64,000 bases of DNA from Chamaecrista fasciculata (lineage: Eukaryota > Streptophyta > Magnoliopsida > Fabales > Fabaceae): positions 52,487 to 116,486 of the forward strand of contig QANZ01008342.1 of NCBI GenBank assembly GCA_003254925.1. The letters run 5' to 3'. The notes under the pieces are model-generated. The model saw nothing but the letters and a program-made list of their open reading frames with translations. It did not search any database and was not told where the DNA came from. Shown here piece by piece: positions 11,386 through 23,642 of the stretch (position 1 is its first letter; each line of letters opens with the position of its first letter). The translations under genes and the position numbers were made by a program.

Positions 11386-14300
11386 CTAAAAAGAAACGTC
11401 TTCAGAAATGAATGCAGCCCATGCATCCTGCAGCCAACAAACAAGACATTCAGTCTACTCTGAGCATTGATCCTTATTGGTTTATAGTGACAAAATTTAC
11501 TGTAAAAGGCTTATTTTGGTCCTTGAAAGCATGGTTTCATCCCAATTTTACTCTTTCAATAGTAATAAATGAATACCTTAGAAAATGTCAAAGATCAAGT
11601 ATTCTATATGGTCAAAACAAATTTATGCTGTTGGTCATCAGTTTGATGCCAAAAAATCTAGAGTAATTGTTCCTACATGGCTATATTTTTTATAGTTAAT
11701 TAATTAATATAAGAGGCAAGGTATACGCAACATCCTCACTTGGACAAGGTTGGGAATGTTGTGAAGGAGGGAGACCCCTCCTTCCCCGGGAACAGTCCTA
11801 GGGTGTGGCTTGGTAGGATTGAAGTAAAGGCTCTTTCGTGTTCAGTCACGATCACTTAAGTAAGTAAGGTAAGGACTTATCTTTAGTAAATAGAGTATTG
11901 TTCTATTGAGCTCAAATCCCATCATCCTAGCTTTATTAGTAAATAGGGATTATTATGGAAGGAAGTAAACTAATTAAGGACTAAATAGTTATTTTAAGCC
12001 AATATATCATACTCGTTTCCTCTTCTCATGGACATAAATAAGGGAAGGAATGAATCATGAACAAGTGGGAGATTATGGCCATTTATTATAAATAATAGAG
12101 ACTTAACCATTTCATGGAGGTTACCATTAGCTTTATTTGTATTAATAGGTATTATATTGTATATGTTGTAGCTGATTGGAGTGAAACTTTAAGACATGGA
12201 AGGCACATAATTCAAATGTGACGGTTTTGATTGGCTTTAAGGACTAATTAAGGCATGGAGACGTTGGAGAATATGTAGGATTGAAGGCTATTTAATGTAT
12301 AGGTAATTATGTGGCATGGGGGAGGTGCGAGGCGTCGAGATGATGTATATAAGTTTGATAGGCATAGGAAGAGGGAAAAAGGACGAAAAGAGAGGCATTG
12401 GAGGGAGAGAGTTTAGTGGAGAGAGGACACTCATAAGCATAGGGCATAAGGCATATTCAAAGTGAGAGAGAAGAGAAAGAGAAGATAACTCATACATGAG
12501 AGGGAGAGACATATTTTTCATGAGAGAGCAGCACTTCTCCTCCTTTTGGAGTCTAAAGATATTAGGGAGAACCACTATTTACCTTGAGCTCTTTAGAACA
12601 TATTTTGTTTTATTATACTTTAAGTCCTCTTGTCTTACTCATTTCTTACTTAAGTGCTTTACTTCTTCCCTATTAAGACCATCCTAGACATTGTTTCCTA
12701 TTGTCTAGTCTGGTATTGTTATTCACATACCTGAAGAATGGAGAAAGCTTTCTCTGCTACATACTTTTGTGGCTGCGTTGCTCCTCGTTGCTGCAGTTTG
12801 TCAGGGTGGAGGCATAATCTCGCTTTTTGATAAGCCTTCTTCACCTGGGAGCTTTCTATCAGGCTCATAATAGGAATGGCGCACCAGCCACTCTCAGGCC
12901 ACAGAATCTAGTAATAGAAACACACAACCATGTCAATATGCCTTGAAGCCTTCATGCACAAGCAATGTATAAAATCATGGACAAAACTCAAGAGGTCGTT
13001 CTTTAAATGTTTTCTTTTTAAAAGAAAATTATGACATGAGGAAGAACTACAAGAATTAACAAGTCAATTCCTGAAAGTCTAGTTTACACACTTTAGTCTT
13101 TGAAAGTTGTGAAGTTAATACAACTTAGTCCATTTTTAGAGACTAATTTGCAAGAACAAAAGGACTTAAAGAGTGTAAACTGGACTTTCATAGACTAAAG
13201 AGTGTAAACTAGAATTTCAAGGATTTAGTTGTTTACTCTTTAAAATATGAAACCTCTTAAATGTGGAAGAGAAGACATCAACACAAGAAAGTCTTACATA
13301 GTGTAGTGTGGAAAGAAGTAGCCGAATGTCGACTTCCTTGCCTGATGACCACGATCTTATATCTCTATCTAACCTCTCTGTTTCCGTCTGTAACTTCTGT
13401 TTAATGTAGAAGTATTAATTAATCCACAATCTTTTTACTCAACCCAAAAAGAAAATCCATAGATTGACTCTAGAAAATCTGAAAGTTTCTTCTACTTGAA
13501 GTTAAAACAAAACATTTTGCTTTTTGATAGAATGCACATCAAACCTTTCAACTTTTGACTCATTCCTAATTAGTAATTATTAGTAATTACACACTCACTT
13601 AACCTTCTCCAGTACACTGAATTACCTTTGGAGATTGAACTGTTTTGATCACATCATCCTGGTAATCACTTGCATCAGGAGAATCACCTTTTATTGCAGC
13701 ACCTTGTTCATTTTTGTAATTTCTCGTACTCAAATTCTCATCAGAACTTCGTGTTTGAAACTTCTCTTTGGCCCATGCAATTGCTTCATCAATAGCTGCA
13801 GACCCACTATCTTCCCACTTAAGGTTGGAGTTAACCTCTATGACATAAGAACTCATAACTTCATCATCGTCGTCGTCGTTGTCATCCTGTTCTATAATTT
13901 GTTCCGAATGCACACAATGTTGAACTGCAGATTTCACTGCCTCAATAGGCTCTTGACAGAGGGAAGAGACAGTAGAAAATGGCGAATTGGGTTCCCAGTC
14001 GTCGACGGATACTTTGATGCTTTGGTGGGAATTGGATTCAAGACTAATGGTTTCTGGGGATGAGACTCTTCTTGAGAATCCCAAATGGGAACTTTTGAAG
14101 TTGTCCTTGAACTCATTATCTTGATACTTAATTTCAAATAACTGACCATTGCATGGAAAAAATGACCTCCCTTCTTTTTGTAATTGTTCCTCAGACATCA
14201 AAGTGGATGAGTTCCATCTACATGGGACATTAATAGGCCTGTAGCAATCAGTAAACAAAAAACTCAGGAGTTATACATTACTGACTTAAAAAAATAGAGT

Positions 14301-15855
14301 AAATAATATAAATCAGTTCCTAAAAGTCTTGAAACTAATACATTTAAATCCTTTTTTCCTTGCAAATTAGTCTCCGAAAATGGGCTTAAAGTACTAATTG
14401 CATTGCCTCTACAATTTTTAAGAACTAAAGTGTCTAAATTAGACCTTGAGGAATTGAGTTGTCAAATTAGTGTATCTTTCAGGGACCAAATGGTATTTTT
14501 TACTCTTAAAAATATATTCTACACCTAATGGAAATTCTATGACAACTGGAAACAAGCATAACTTGCATCAAGCCCTGAATTACTTGCCTTGATGATTTGC
14601 TAATGTACAAAACTTACATGTAGATTCTTCATTGTTTTCTACATTTTTTGTTTGGAATTGACTATCATATCCCTTTTCTTTTTCCTTTCTAGGAAGTTTC
14701 TCTCCTTTTGTCTCCTATGTCTAGAGCCTTTAATAATTTAGTTTTCTAGTTTATCAAAGAGATCACTAAGTAACAATTACTTTTGCTGATGAAAGTCTTA
14801 AGAATTTTAGAGTTCATATGGAAAGTTTAGCTTCAAGAATAGTAATAAGTAAAAAATCTTTCTTCCTATAATTCATACCATAAAAAAAAAGGGTAAATTA
14901 CACTTTGGTACCCTGTTCTATGGACTGATTTCACTTTGGTATCATATTCTTTCAAAAGTGATACTTTGGTACCCTCTTCTTTGCACCATTAACATTTTGG
15001 TACCTTGTTCTTTGCACTATTAACACTTTGGTATCCTGTTCTATGGACCGATTTTACTTTGGTACCCTGTTCTTTCACGATTTGTTACCTTGTTCTATAT
15101 TGTTAAGGTACCAAAGTGTTAACGGTGCAAAGAACAGAATACCAAAGTGAAATCGATCCATAGAATAAGATACCAAAGTGTAATTTATCAAAAAAAAAAA
15201 AATAAATGAATTTTACATATATACTCTAACTCTAGCATTAGCGTTTAGCAGTTAATTAGTATATGCAAATATACCTATTGACAGGGGGAATAAATGTCAA
15301 TTCATCCATAACAGACTGAGCAGGGTGGTTTCTTGCTGTACCAGAACCAGACCAGTACCTGAGCTTTGAAGCAAACGCCGACAATGCCACGTCATCTCCG
15401 ATCGCCGGCCGAGCAGGACTCAGCCCCTCCGAACTCAGCACCGACGACGAATTCGACTTCGATTTCGCCTTCGACTGCAATCCCGATCGCTCTCGCGATT
15501 TCCGTTCATCGTCCGATCCGAAAATATCGCTGTAAAATCCCTCGTTCTTCGTCGGAATCCTGAACACCGGTAGGTTTCTGCCGCCCTTCGTCGTCGCCGG
15601 AGACACGAACTCCGGCGGCCGGAAAATCTCCTCGTAGAATGAACTCGTCCTCGAGAATTTGTGAGCCAGGAGACTCCTCGGCGGACCTCCGAACACGTCG
15701 GCGAAGTCGTCGGGATCTAAACTTTCCGATTCGGAGACGTTCCCGGCGACGGCGAAGATGGATCTCCTTGTTCGAGAAGATGATCTGTCCTCCATGGACC
15801 GCCGTCGAGGGAGGCCCGGCATTAAGCCCATGCGCATCCGCCATGACTCGTCCAT
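11386..15855 (-). CDS. Auxilin/JAC1-like J-domain protein
   Basis: Exons in transcript order: 15855-15275, 14238-13626, 13396-13298, 12907-12731, 11427-11386 (1,512 nt, 503 aa), all GT..AG and in phase. The N-terminus has the DFADVFGGPPRSLL block typical of plant auxilin-like proteins. The middle is Ser- and acid-rich with a polyacidic run (DDNDDDDDE). The C-terminus is an auxilin-type J domain: RSWSSGKE, then LWPESGW, VKKAYQKARLCLHPDKLQQ with the HPD triad that stimulates Hsp70, and EKAFSILQDAWAAF. Auxilins recruit Hsc70 to clathrin coats; JAC1 acts in chloroplast photorelocation. The terminal residues (DAWAAFISEDVSF) look closer to the At1g30280 type than to JAC1 itself. The last coding exon is only 42 nt, beyond a 1.3 kb intron. 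The alternative start at M7 is less likely. Confidence 0.88.
11428..12730. other. Last intron of the J-domain gene, with probable mobile-element insert
   Basis: The interval about 11700-12700 is more GC-rich than usual introns. It has a palindrome at about 11765-11785 (gaaggagggagacccctcct) and, on the plus strand, a TATA-like motif (gtatataagt, about 12344) followed by a purine-rich stretch, as seen in LTRs. No TG..CA ends with a matching 5-bp duplication were found, so the class is undetermined. Confidence 0.35.
14891..15189. mobile_element. Mutator-like MITE (GGGTAAATTACAC family), copy 1
   Basis: The left end GGGTAAATTACACTTTGGTA is mirrored by ..ACCAAAGTGTAATTTATC at the right. The interior repeats ttggtaccctgttctttg units in both orientations, so the whole element can fold back. 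It lies in intron 1 of the J-domain gene. Flanking A-runs hide any target duplication. Confidence 0.7.
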
Positions 15856-15960
15856 TTTTCCGGCGAGTCAGTCTGGCTCCGGTGACCGGCGACAGTAATC
15901 ACTGGTGAAAGAAAGAAATAGAGAATATAGCTTCTGCTTACTTATATATACACACACAAA
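15856..15960 (-). promoter_or_regulatory. Core promoter and leader of the J-domain gene
   Basis: On the minus strand a TATA-like tatataa motif (15942-15949) lies about 90 bases upstream of the ATG at 15855. It is followed by a pyrimidine-rich leader (ctctatttctttctttc). The transcription start is inferred. Confidence 0.5.
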
Positions 15961-16145
15961 TAGAGACTAGATAGAGAGAGTGTGAGAAAGAATTGAAAAA
16001 CATGAATGTAATTCACAAGAGAGAAAAAAAGAGATTCCTTAAAGAAAAGAAAAAAGCCATTGATTGATCTCACTATTCAAAAATTTAGGATTACTGTTGC
16101 AATTTTTACATCATATTTTAAACACTTTATTCTAAATAATGTGTA

Positions 16146-16360
16146 TATATATATATTGTCATACATTCATTCATTTTAAGCTAAAGTGTACTTTTGAATC
16201 CATAGCTTTGAAAAAAGTCTCAATTTGATCTTATAACTTTTTTTGTTGCAATTTTAGTCCCATAACTTCTGAAAACGTTCCACCATTGATCTCAAACTGA
16301 TTTCCATTCATTTTCTGCCGTTAAAGATGATCTGACATACTGAGTTGAATGATGATGTGG
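16146..16360 (+). repeat. Left copy of a perfect 215-bp direct repeat
   Basis: Matches 18036-18250 with no difference seen by eye and a constant 1,890-base offset. It contains the left half of the Mutator-like MITE found whole at 18069-18476 plus its left flank. It stops abruptly at gatgatgtgg, where the insert begins. Confidence 0.9.
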
Positions 16361-18035
16361 TCCTATTAAAACTGATTTCCATTTATTTTTGAAATTTTCT
16401 ATTTTTGGTATCCAGTTTTCTTGATGATAGTTTCAGGATCAGGAACAACAACAATGGTATCCAGTTTTCTTGATGATAGTTACACTTCTGTGATGAAGAG
16501 GATAACACTTTAATCTTCTGTAACAGTTTACTTATTTCTTATTTGTTTATTTTTTTAATAATTGTTTCTCCAATATGTCTGTTAATGTATTCTCCATATC
16601 CATACTCCTTATCCTGTGAAGATTCCTATAAGTGTAACAATAAGGACATGATCAGTAACGTGATTTAAGAACTTACTAGCTAAATAGAATCATTTAAGTC
16701 CCTAATATCATTATTTCACCCTATTTTTCTTAGCTGCAATAACACAACCCATCATCTATTTATTTAGAACACTATTTTTTGGCTTCTTAACAAATTTTAA
16801 CAAATTTTGTTATTGAATCCACACTGCTGCAGTCATAATCATCAAATTTTGTTCATAACTGAAGTGAAATGCCTACAAACATAGCATTTTTAGCACTATA
16901 ATGCCTACAAACTTAGCATTTGTAGCAGTTAGCATTTTTGTTATTGAATTCGCTTAGCTCCACTCAAATCAGACTTTCTATGTTTTAAAAGTGCTACTAT
17001 AATGCCTAGAGACTTGACATTTTTAGCACTGTCCTGTCATTTAGCACTAACATCATTACTTCAGTCTATTTAATCTATATTTTTATCACATTTATATATT
17101 GAATTGAAGATTAAATTGATCAATGGCTTGATTTTTTTTTTTTCTGATGTTCCTTGCCTGCTANCAATGGCTTGATTTTTTTTTTCTGATGTTCCTTGCC
17201 TGCTAGAGTGTTCCTAAAGCACTCCATTTTATCACAAGTCGCACTTCAGTTTATGTCTTTCTGTATATAATTGCAGTCTTGGTCTCACAAGCCGCACTTC
17301 AGTTTATCCATGGTAAGGGGATCAACCTGTTTGTATTTAGTAGTTGATCTACAGGTTTCATGTTTACTTGATAAGAAAATGTTCCTTCTCTCCAGGTCTA
17401 AATTTATCAAGTGAATAGACTGTACCAGAAGAGGTTAAAGCTGCAGGATTTCTAACTTTTTATGATATAGTCATTTGTTGTCTTGATGAGAGGACAAAAA
17501 TTATCTGAAGATTAATATGATGTTGCATTGATTGGCTATATTGTAGTGGTAGGAACTCATATTGGTTTCTATTCTCAATTTTGCAGGACTTCGCATTGTT
17601 GATTTTCATTGATTGGCTTTGCAAGTCAGTTTTCTTGCTTTGCCTAAACTCTTTGAGGAAGCTTTGAAGCATGGAATGGATGCTATGAGTGCTTGGTTTC
17701 AAACTGCCAAGAAAACTGTATAAGTAGTCTTTACTATGTGCTTGGCTGTGTGGGTTTGCTTCTTTCTTTTTGGTTGATTGCTTCTTGGATATATTCAAAA
17801 AAAAATAGGCTCATTAATGAGATTGATCTTTTTCAGAGAATTCCAATTGTTTCTTCTTAATTCCTTGAGCTATATAAAGATATATTTCATATTGCATATT
17901 AACCTTTTCAATAAAATTTGACTTATGCATTTTAAATATGTTTTGCCTTAATTTTTTAGACAATTATAAAGATGGATTCCTAATTATATAAATTGTCAGG
18001 AAAAAACCCGTGCGAACGCACGGGTGTGATACTAG
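16361..18035 (+). mobile_element. Non-autonomous Helitron-like insert (3' end certain, 5' end uncertain)
   Basis: The 3' end has the Helitron hallmarks: a 9-bp-stem hairpin (acccgtgcg / cgcacgggt, 18006-18025), then tgtgata and terminal CTAG at 18032-18035, followed by T. The segment starts with TC at 16361 as expected, but is preceded by G rather than the usual A, and both sides carry the same 215-bp sequence. No helicase or Rep ORF is present. The interior has simple short repeats and a single N at 17164. Confidence 0.6.
17121..17204. other. Unmerged contig overlap around a single N (17164)
   Basis: The 43 bases before the N and the 40 bases after it are the same sequence except for T-run length (12 versus 9). 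The N therefore looks like a join of two contigs whose ends overlap, not a biological tandem repeat. Confidence 0.8.
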
Positions 18036-18250
18036 TATATATATATTGTCATACATTCATTCATTTTAAGCTAAAGTGTACTTTTGAATCCATAGCTTTG
18101 AAAAAAGTCTCAATTTGATCTTATAACTTTTTTTGTTGCAATTTTAGTCCCATAACTTCTGAAAACGTTCCACCATTGATCTCAAACTGATTTCCATTCA
18201 TTTTCTGCCGTTAAAGATGATCTGACATACTGAGTTGAATGATGATGTGG
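18036..18250 (+). repeat. Right copy of the perfect 215-bp direct repeat
   Basis: Identical by eye to 16146-16360. Here the sequence continues without a break into the right half of the MITE, so this is the intact copy. Confidence 0.9.
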
Positions 18251-18476
18251 CAAATATAGGTGAAGTGAATTTAACGGAAAATAATGGATGGAAATTAGCT
18301 TGAGACTAACAGTGAGACGTTTTCAAAAGTTATGGGACCAAAATTGCCACAAAAAAAGTTATAGGACCAAATTGAGACCTTTGCCAAAGTTATGAGACCA
18401 AAATTGTAACAAGAAAAGTTATGGGATCAAATTGAAAATTTTTCTAAAGTTATGGGACCAAAAGTACACTTTAGCC
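18069..18476. mobile_element. Mutator-like MITE (AGCTAAAGTG family), complete
   Basis: The ends AGCTAAAGTGTACTTTT and AAAAGTACACTTTAGCC are inverted repeats. The flanks show a perfect 9-bp duplication TTCATTTTA (18060-18068, 18477-18485), the size made by Mutator transposases. The interior alternates tcataactttg/caatttggtc motifs in both orientations and can fold back. Relatives are at 27775-28203, 59281-59672 and 63324-63700. Confidence 0.85.
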
Positions 18477-18843
18477 TTCATTTTAAAACTACAATCCTAA
18501 ATAATAAATGAATAAATTAGATGCATGATGAGTAGTAGCTAGGTTGGTGGACTGGAGATAGTTATCAACAACATCAAATTACTCTGCTTTCTCTTCATAG
18601 TTGATCTATCCCAGCATTAACAAAAGTCAAAATTAATTAATCTGATTTACTCTATTTTATTTTATTTTTTTCATGAAAATTGAAAGGAAAAAAAAAAAAT
18701 TGGGTAGTGCAATGCAGTTGGATATGCTTACCTGGAAAGAAAGAATGGGAAAGGTAGGAATGAAAGTCACAAAGAGACACAATGATGAATGGTGTGTTTT
18801 CTTTTTCCTGCTTTTTCATTTTCTTTTTGGGTGGGGGCATGTG

Positions 18844-18845
<2 letters not shown>

Positions 18846-18898
<53 letters not shown>

Positions 18899-18928
18899 NN
18901 NNNNNNNNNNNNNNNNNNNNNNNNNNNN

Positions 18929-18998
<70 letters not shown>
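18846..18998. repeat. Long (CT)n microsatellite with a 30-N gap
   Basis: Pure CT dinucleotides flank 30 N (18899-18928). The true length is unknown. Open frames here encode only Leu-Ser or Arg-Glu dipeptide repeats and are not genes. Confidence 0.95.
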
Positions 18999-19002
<4 letters not shown>

Positions 19003-20631
19003 ATGCTCTCAGTTTGTGAACCCATGATTAATTTTCAAGTCAATCATTTTAGTTTACTCTTAAGAAACAACATAACAACAACAATAACAAGGGTTCACTA
19101 CATTTTCTACAATTTCTTTTAAAGTGAAATCAAGATATGTATTAGATTGATCTCAAAATGCTTTAGTATTCATTACACATATAATATAAGAAGTATTAAA
19201 TTTGGGCTAAACTTAAGCAAGATTAACTTGCTTAATTTTCATTATAAGGTTCACTAATAAAATAAGAGCTCGTGATATATGCATAAAACAATTCCCTAAA
19301 GACTTCTTGAGCGATCACTAATAAGTTATTACGATCATTAGCATAATTATTTCTCAATTAGTCCTTAATATGTGTATGATATTATCACAAACAATTATAA
19401 TCAATCTTTCTCGCATATATAAATTTATCGGTTAACATTCGTCAAGCATACACTTAAATTCAAATACTTTAAGACTTATATTTTAGGGTCCTTCTAACAT
19501 CTGCCCTTAGGGCACATGTTAAGGTTTCTTTTAATTGGTTAAGTGAGTTTTCAAACATTAAAAATTATCTTTTAAATGAATTTTCGTAGATTTCAAGATA
19601 TGAGATACTCTACCAACCAATCAAAAGAAACCTTAAAATGTGTCTTAAGGGCACATATTGGATAAATCTTATATTTTATTTCTTTTCCCTAACTGACTCA
19701 ATCGTCAAAAGAGCTTCACAAGATCTTCATCATCTAGTTTTTTTATAAGTTGTGAAGGTTTTTAGTGGTTGATCATTTTCAATAATATCATGGTTGATCA
19801 TCACTAATATCAATTTGTAACAAGTTCATGCACGACAAGTGTATGTTCCATGAAACATTTAGAATTGCAAGAAATTAAATTGATCATTTTCAACCTATTA
19901 TTAATTAACCAATGTCACTCTCTAATTAATAATGGCTTCTAATTGGTGAAATTAAATTGGATAAAATGGTATGATGTTGTGGACTTATGTGTATGGCTTT
20001 GATGGAAAAGTAGGTAAAGAGGGATGTGAGGGAAAGGATGATTGATACCTCAAAAGGGGACAATGCATGCATTTAATTGATTTGGGATCACTACCTTTAT
20101 GCCTCACCATCTTTTTTTACTTTGATTTTCTTTTATTTTTTTCATTAGAGATCATAATCAATACTTTTTTTCAGTTGAGACTATCATCAATCAACAGTGA
20201 GGCATATTCTCTCATGTTCTTCCTTTTTTTTTTCCTTTCTGCTTTTTTCTGTTTGGCTGTTTAAACACAATAATGTGCACAAGAGATTCATAAATTTGTG
20301 GTGTAGAGAAGAAGCAATCACATTATTGTTTAAGATCTCTGTGTGTATATATATTACATTTATTAAACAATTTATTGGCCTGCAAATGTTGGTTTGAGTT
20401 TCATATAATGTAATAGATATTTTAAAAAAAATGTTTTGTGCATTTTGCTTGTCTTAAAAATTATATGAATGGCGATTCTTCTTGCAAACAGAACCAAATA
20501 CTTGAAAACGTACACAAATCTTGAGATAATTGTATTTGTGAGGAGAAGGATATAAATCTGTAATGATTTTTTTTTTCCATAATTCAAGTTAAAATAATTA
20601 TTATTTTGAATGGTAGTTGACTTGTGTAGTA
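18999..20631. other. AT-rich intergenic DNA
   Basis: A faint inverted pair (19492-19530 and 19600-19660, around ccttaa/ttaagg with ggcacat) suggests an old foldback element. No gene, no reliable target duplication. Confidence 0.4.
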
Positions 20632-21036
20632 CTCCCTCCGTCCCTTTTTATCTGCTTTTTAAGGTTGTTGCACACAAACTAATATAATGATTAAATCACT
20701 AAAGTTAATGTAAAATCTAAAATAAAAAGACTATATTACCCTTATTAAATTAGACTTAATTATATCATCAATTTAATGCTCATATTTCAAAAATTAAATT
20801 CCTCCAACTAATTTAAATATTCTCACAATTTTTTTATGAAACCTACTCCAATTGATTACTACAGAATCCCAAAATAATTCTCTATCAAAAGTCAAATCGT
20901 CCATTATGACTATAATATTAAATAAGGATAAAATGGTAAAAAAGTTCATTGATGACCTCTTGATTTCATAACAAAGCAGATAAAAAGGGACAAAAAAAAG
21001 TTCAGCAATGAAGCAAATAAAAAGGGACGGAAGGAG
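20632..21036. mobile_element. Stowaway-type MITE (Tc1/mariner), complete
   Basis: Starts CTCCCTCCGTCCCTTTTTAT and ends with the inverted form ..AAAAAGGGACGGAAGGAG. It is bounded by TA dinucleotides on both sides (20630-20631, 21037-21038), the Stowaway signature. A highly similar copy lies in opposite orientation at 28479-28859. Confidence 0.9.
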
Positions 21037-21610
21037 TAAGAATTTTGATGGTAATTTAAATCTATAATAAATTTTGAGAGTGAAATTTAGATTACCATCA
21101 AAACGTAGCATATTAATTAGTGTTCCAATATGATGGATTATCTTCTTAATTTTGAGTGCTTTATGATGGATTGATGGGGTTGATGCACTTATAATAGTTA
21201 ATTAACGTGATTAATTGTATGAGGGACGTGAGTAGATTAAATTGTGTATTTAAATAGAGATAGAAAATGTAAACCATATCGCCAATTAACATTTTCGATT
21301 TGTTTAATCTTTTCATACCATATCCTTATAAAAAAACATCAAAAGTGTAATCATTGTGGCGTGCGAATTGGATTAAATAAATCGAAAAATGAGCTGTTAG
21401 TTGTTAGATGAGTAAAGTTTAAGTTTGGAGAAGATTCTGAAATATAATAAGTTGTTTTATTATGCATCACCAATTAACATTTACCATAAAACTAATCTTA
21501 CTTTAGTAAGAACCTAATCAGTTATATAAGACAAATACGTATACTTGATTTAACATTTATAATTATATATAATTTGGAGGGGATGAATTGAAATGAATAC
21601 TTTCCTTATA

Positions 21611-22008
21611 GGGTAAATTACATTTTGGTACCTTATTTTATGGATCGATTTTACTTTGGTACCCTATTTTTTCAAAAGTGACACTTTAGTACCTTGTTCT
21701 TTGCATCGTTAACATTTTACTATTTTAGTATATTGTTCTTCAAAAGTGACATTTTAGTATCATGTTCTTTGCACCGTTAACACTTTGGTACCCTAAAAAT
21801 GATAGAACAAGGTAACAAGTCGTGAAAGAACATGGTACTAAAATGTTAACGGTGCAAATAACAGGGTACTAAGATGTCACTTTTGAAATAACAGGGTACC
21901 AAAATTTTAACGGTGCAAAGAATAGAGTACTAAAGTGTCACTTTTGAAAGGACATGGTACCAAAGTGAAATCGGTCCATAAAACAAGATACCAAAATATA
22001 ATTTACCC
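21611..22008. mobile_element. Mutator-like MITE (GGGTAAATTACA family), copy 2
   Basis: Inverted ends GGGTAAATTACATTTTGGTA and ..TACCAAAATATAATTTACCC, with internal foldback of ggtacc/tgttctttg units. The putative 9-bp duplication (TTCCTTATA / TTTTATATA) matches at only 6 positions, so this is an old copy. Confidence 0.7.
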
Positions 22009-22663
22009 TTTTATATAAACCCTTGTTTATCTTCAGTAACACATTAAAATCGCCAATCTTAATAATAAAACATTTTGTTTATCCATCTCAAAAGAAATCA
22101 ACCTTTGCCAAAAGTAATGAAACTCAAGCTTTAGTGCACGTGAGGTATTATCTACTTTAAACTCAATTAATTTGTTGTACAATAATAGAATTTCTTTAAT
22201 ATCACTTCAAGTAATTATCAAAGTTAATATTCAAACTTTAGGCAACTCAAACATATTTTCTAAACGTGCTTGCAACTCAAAAAAATAATTCTGGACCATT
22301 GAATAGATAAAACTGAAAATTTTAAGTTGATTTTCTCCCCTTGGGAAAATTTTAAGTTGATTTTTTTGAGCCAAAGATACCGAGTCTATGTACTTATAAA
22401 ATGAAATTAAATCACTTATCTGTTATTATAAATAATAATACATTGAAATATATTATTCGAAGATTATCTGTTCATCAAATATTCACGTTTAATATCTGAA
22501 AGTTTTCGGATCCTCAAGACCCGACTCAATAACCAAATTCCGAGAACATAATCATAATCCGGACAAGTAATAAAAACACATCGTAAAACTTACTATCCTG
22601 TACGTCATTGTTAATATTCTAAATTTTGCTAGCGTCTCTACTCTATCAAGATTGATATCCAAA
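22009..22663. other. Intergenic DNA, possibly interior remnant of the adjacent LTR element
   Basis: No ORF. If the LTR at 22664-22991 is read on the minus strand, this stretch lies where the element interior would begin. Only the first bases resemble a primer-binding site; the rest is unrecognisable. Confidence 0.35.
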
Positions 22664-22991
22664 TGTTGATCTCCTCATTACCAACTTCACCAAACGGTGT
22701 GACTCTACCTAGGTAGAGTTATGTTTCCACGACTAGTCGCGAAAGAAGAACTCAAAGAGAGAGAAGAAATATTACTATATGGGTTATCTCAAGATGAGAG
22801 TCTATTTTCCAACACATGGATTGAGCAGCTTGAATGATGGAGAATCACTCCTATTTATAGGAGAATGGGAGAGCTCTCAATACTAACTATCCGATGTGAG
22901 ATTTAATTAAAATAGCCCACATTACAATTGGTCAACCCATAACCCAATTGGACTCCCACATGAGCGGATATTTAACCCATAAAATCTAACA
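22664..22991 (-). mobile_element. LTR of a degenerate LTR retrotransposon, 328 bp
   Basis: Read on the minus strand it starts TGTTAGATTTTATGGG and ends GATCAACA (TG..CA). A TATA box (ctataaatagga) lies in mid-LTR and the motif aaatctcacatcgga lies upstream of it, common in plant LTRs. Directly after the end comes TTTGGATATCA, close to the initiator-tRNA primer-binding site form TGGTATCA. No 5-bp duplication was found, so this seems to be one LTR of a broken element rather than a solo LTR. Confidence 0.6.
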
Positions 22992-23002
22992 ATATCTGAT
23001 AG

Positions 23003-23642
23003 TAGGGGTGTTCGTTGGGCGGTTTTGAACCAAATTTTTAACCGAACCGCTCATATCGGTTTGAAGTAATTCTTAACCAAGCGGTTAAAAATAATTTGTT
23101 TAACCAAACCAAACCAAACCATTAAATAGGTGGTTTGGGCGTTCGGTTTGGGCGGTTAATAAGTTTATTAGTTATTTTTATTAATTAATTATAAAATTAG
23201 AGAGAAAAAATTAGTGTTTTAGAGTAATAAGTTTAATTTATAGAATAGATAAAAAAAATGACAAATGAGATTAGAGATTTGAGAGAATAAAATTGTATAA
23301 CGAAGAATAGTTGTTAATTGCTGTCTAAGATAAAACAAATTTTATGATTGAATAAGATAACATAATAAAAAAATATATAATAAAATCAGATGATAAAAAA
23401 GTAATAATTTTTTTTATGAAATGTAATCGCATATAACACAATATAAGTAAAAATAGCTATATATAAATACTAGCGGTCGGTTCGGTTAATTGTATGTCTA
23501 AATTGTTAATCGAACCAAACCATCCAATTTTTATGCATTTTTAATCAAACCAAACAGCTCAATTGGTCGGTTTTGTTTCGGTTCGATTTGATTTGATTTG
23601 GTCAAATTGGTTTAGTTTGGTTTTGACTTTTGAACACCCCTA
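23003..23642. mobile_element. hAT MITE, 640 bp
   Basis: Inverted ends TAGGGGTGTTCG and ..TGAACACCCCTA are the classic plant hAT termini. Subterminal ggttcggtt/aaccgaacc repeats surround an AT-rich core. The flanking octamers TCTGATAG and TTTCATAG agree at 6 of 8 positions, so this is an old insertion. No coding capacity. Confidence 0.8.

Noticed and set aside
16361..18035. Interpreting the 215-bp direct repeats as LTRs of a small retrotransposon
   Set aside because: The repeat consists of half a MITE plus its flank, lacks TG..CA ends, and the insert ends with a Helitron hairpin.
18673..19122. Open frames of Leu-Ser or Arg-Glu dipeptides across the CT tract and N gap
   Set aside because: They are translations of a (CT)n microsatellite and of unknown bases, not genes.
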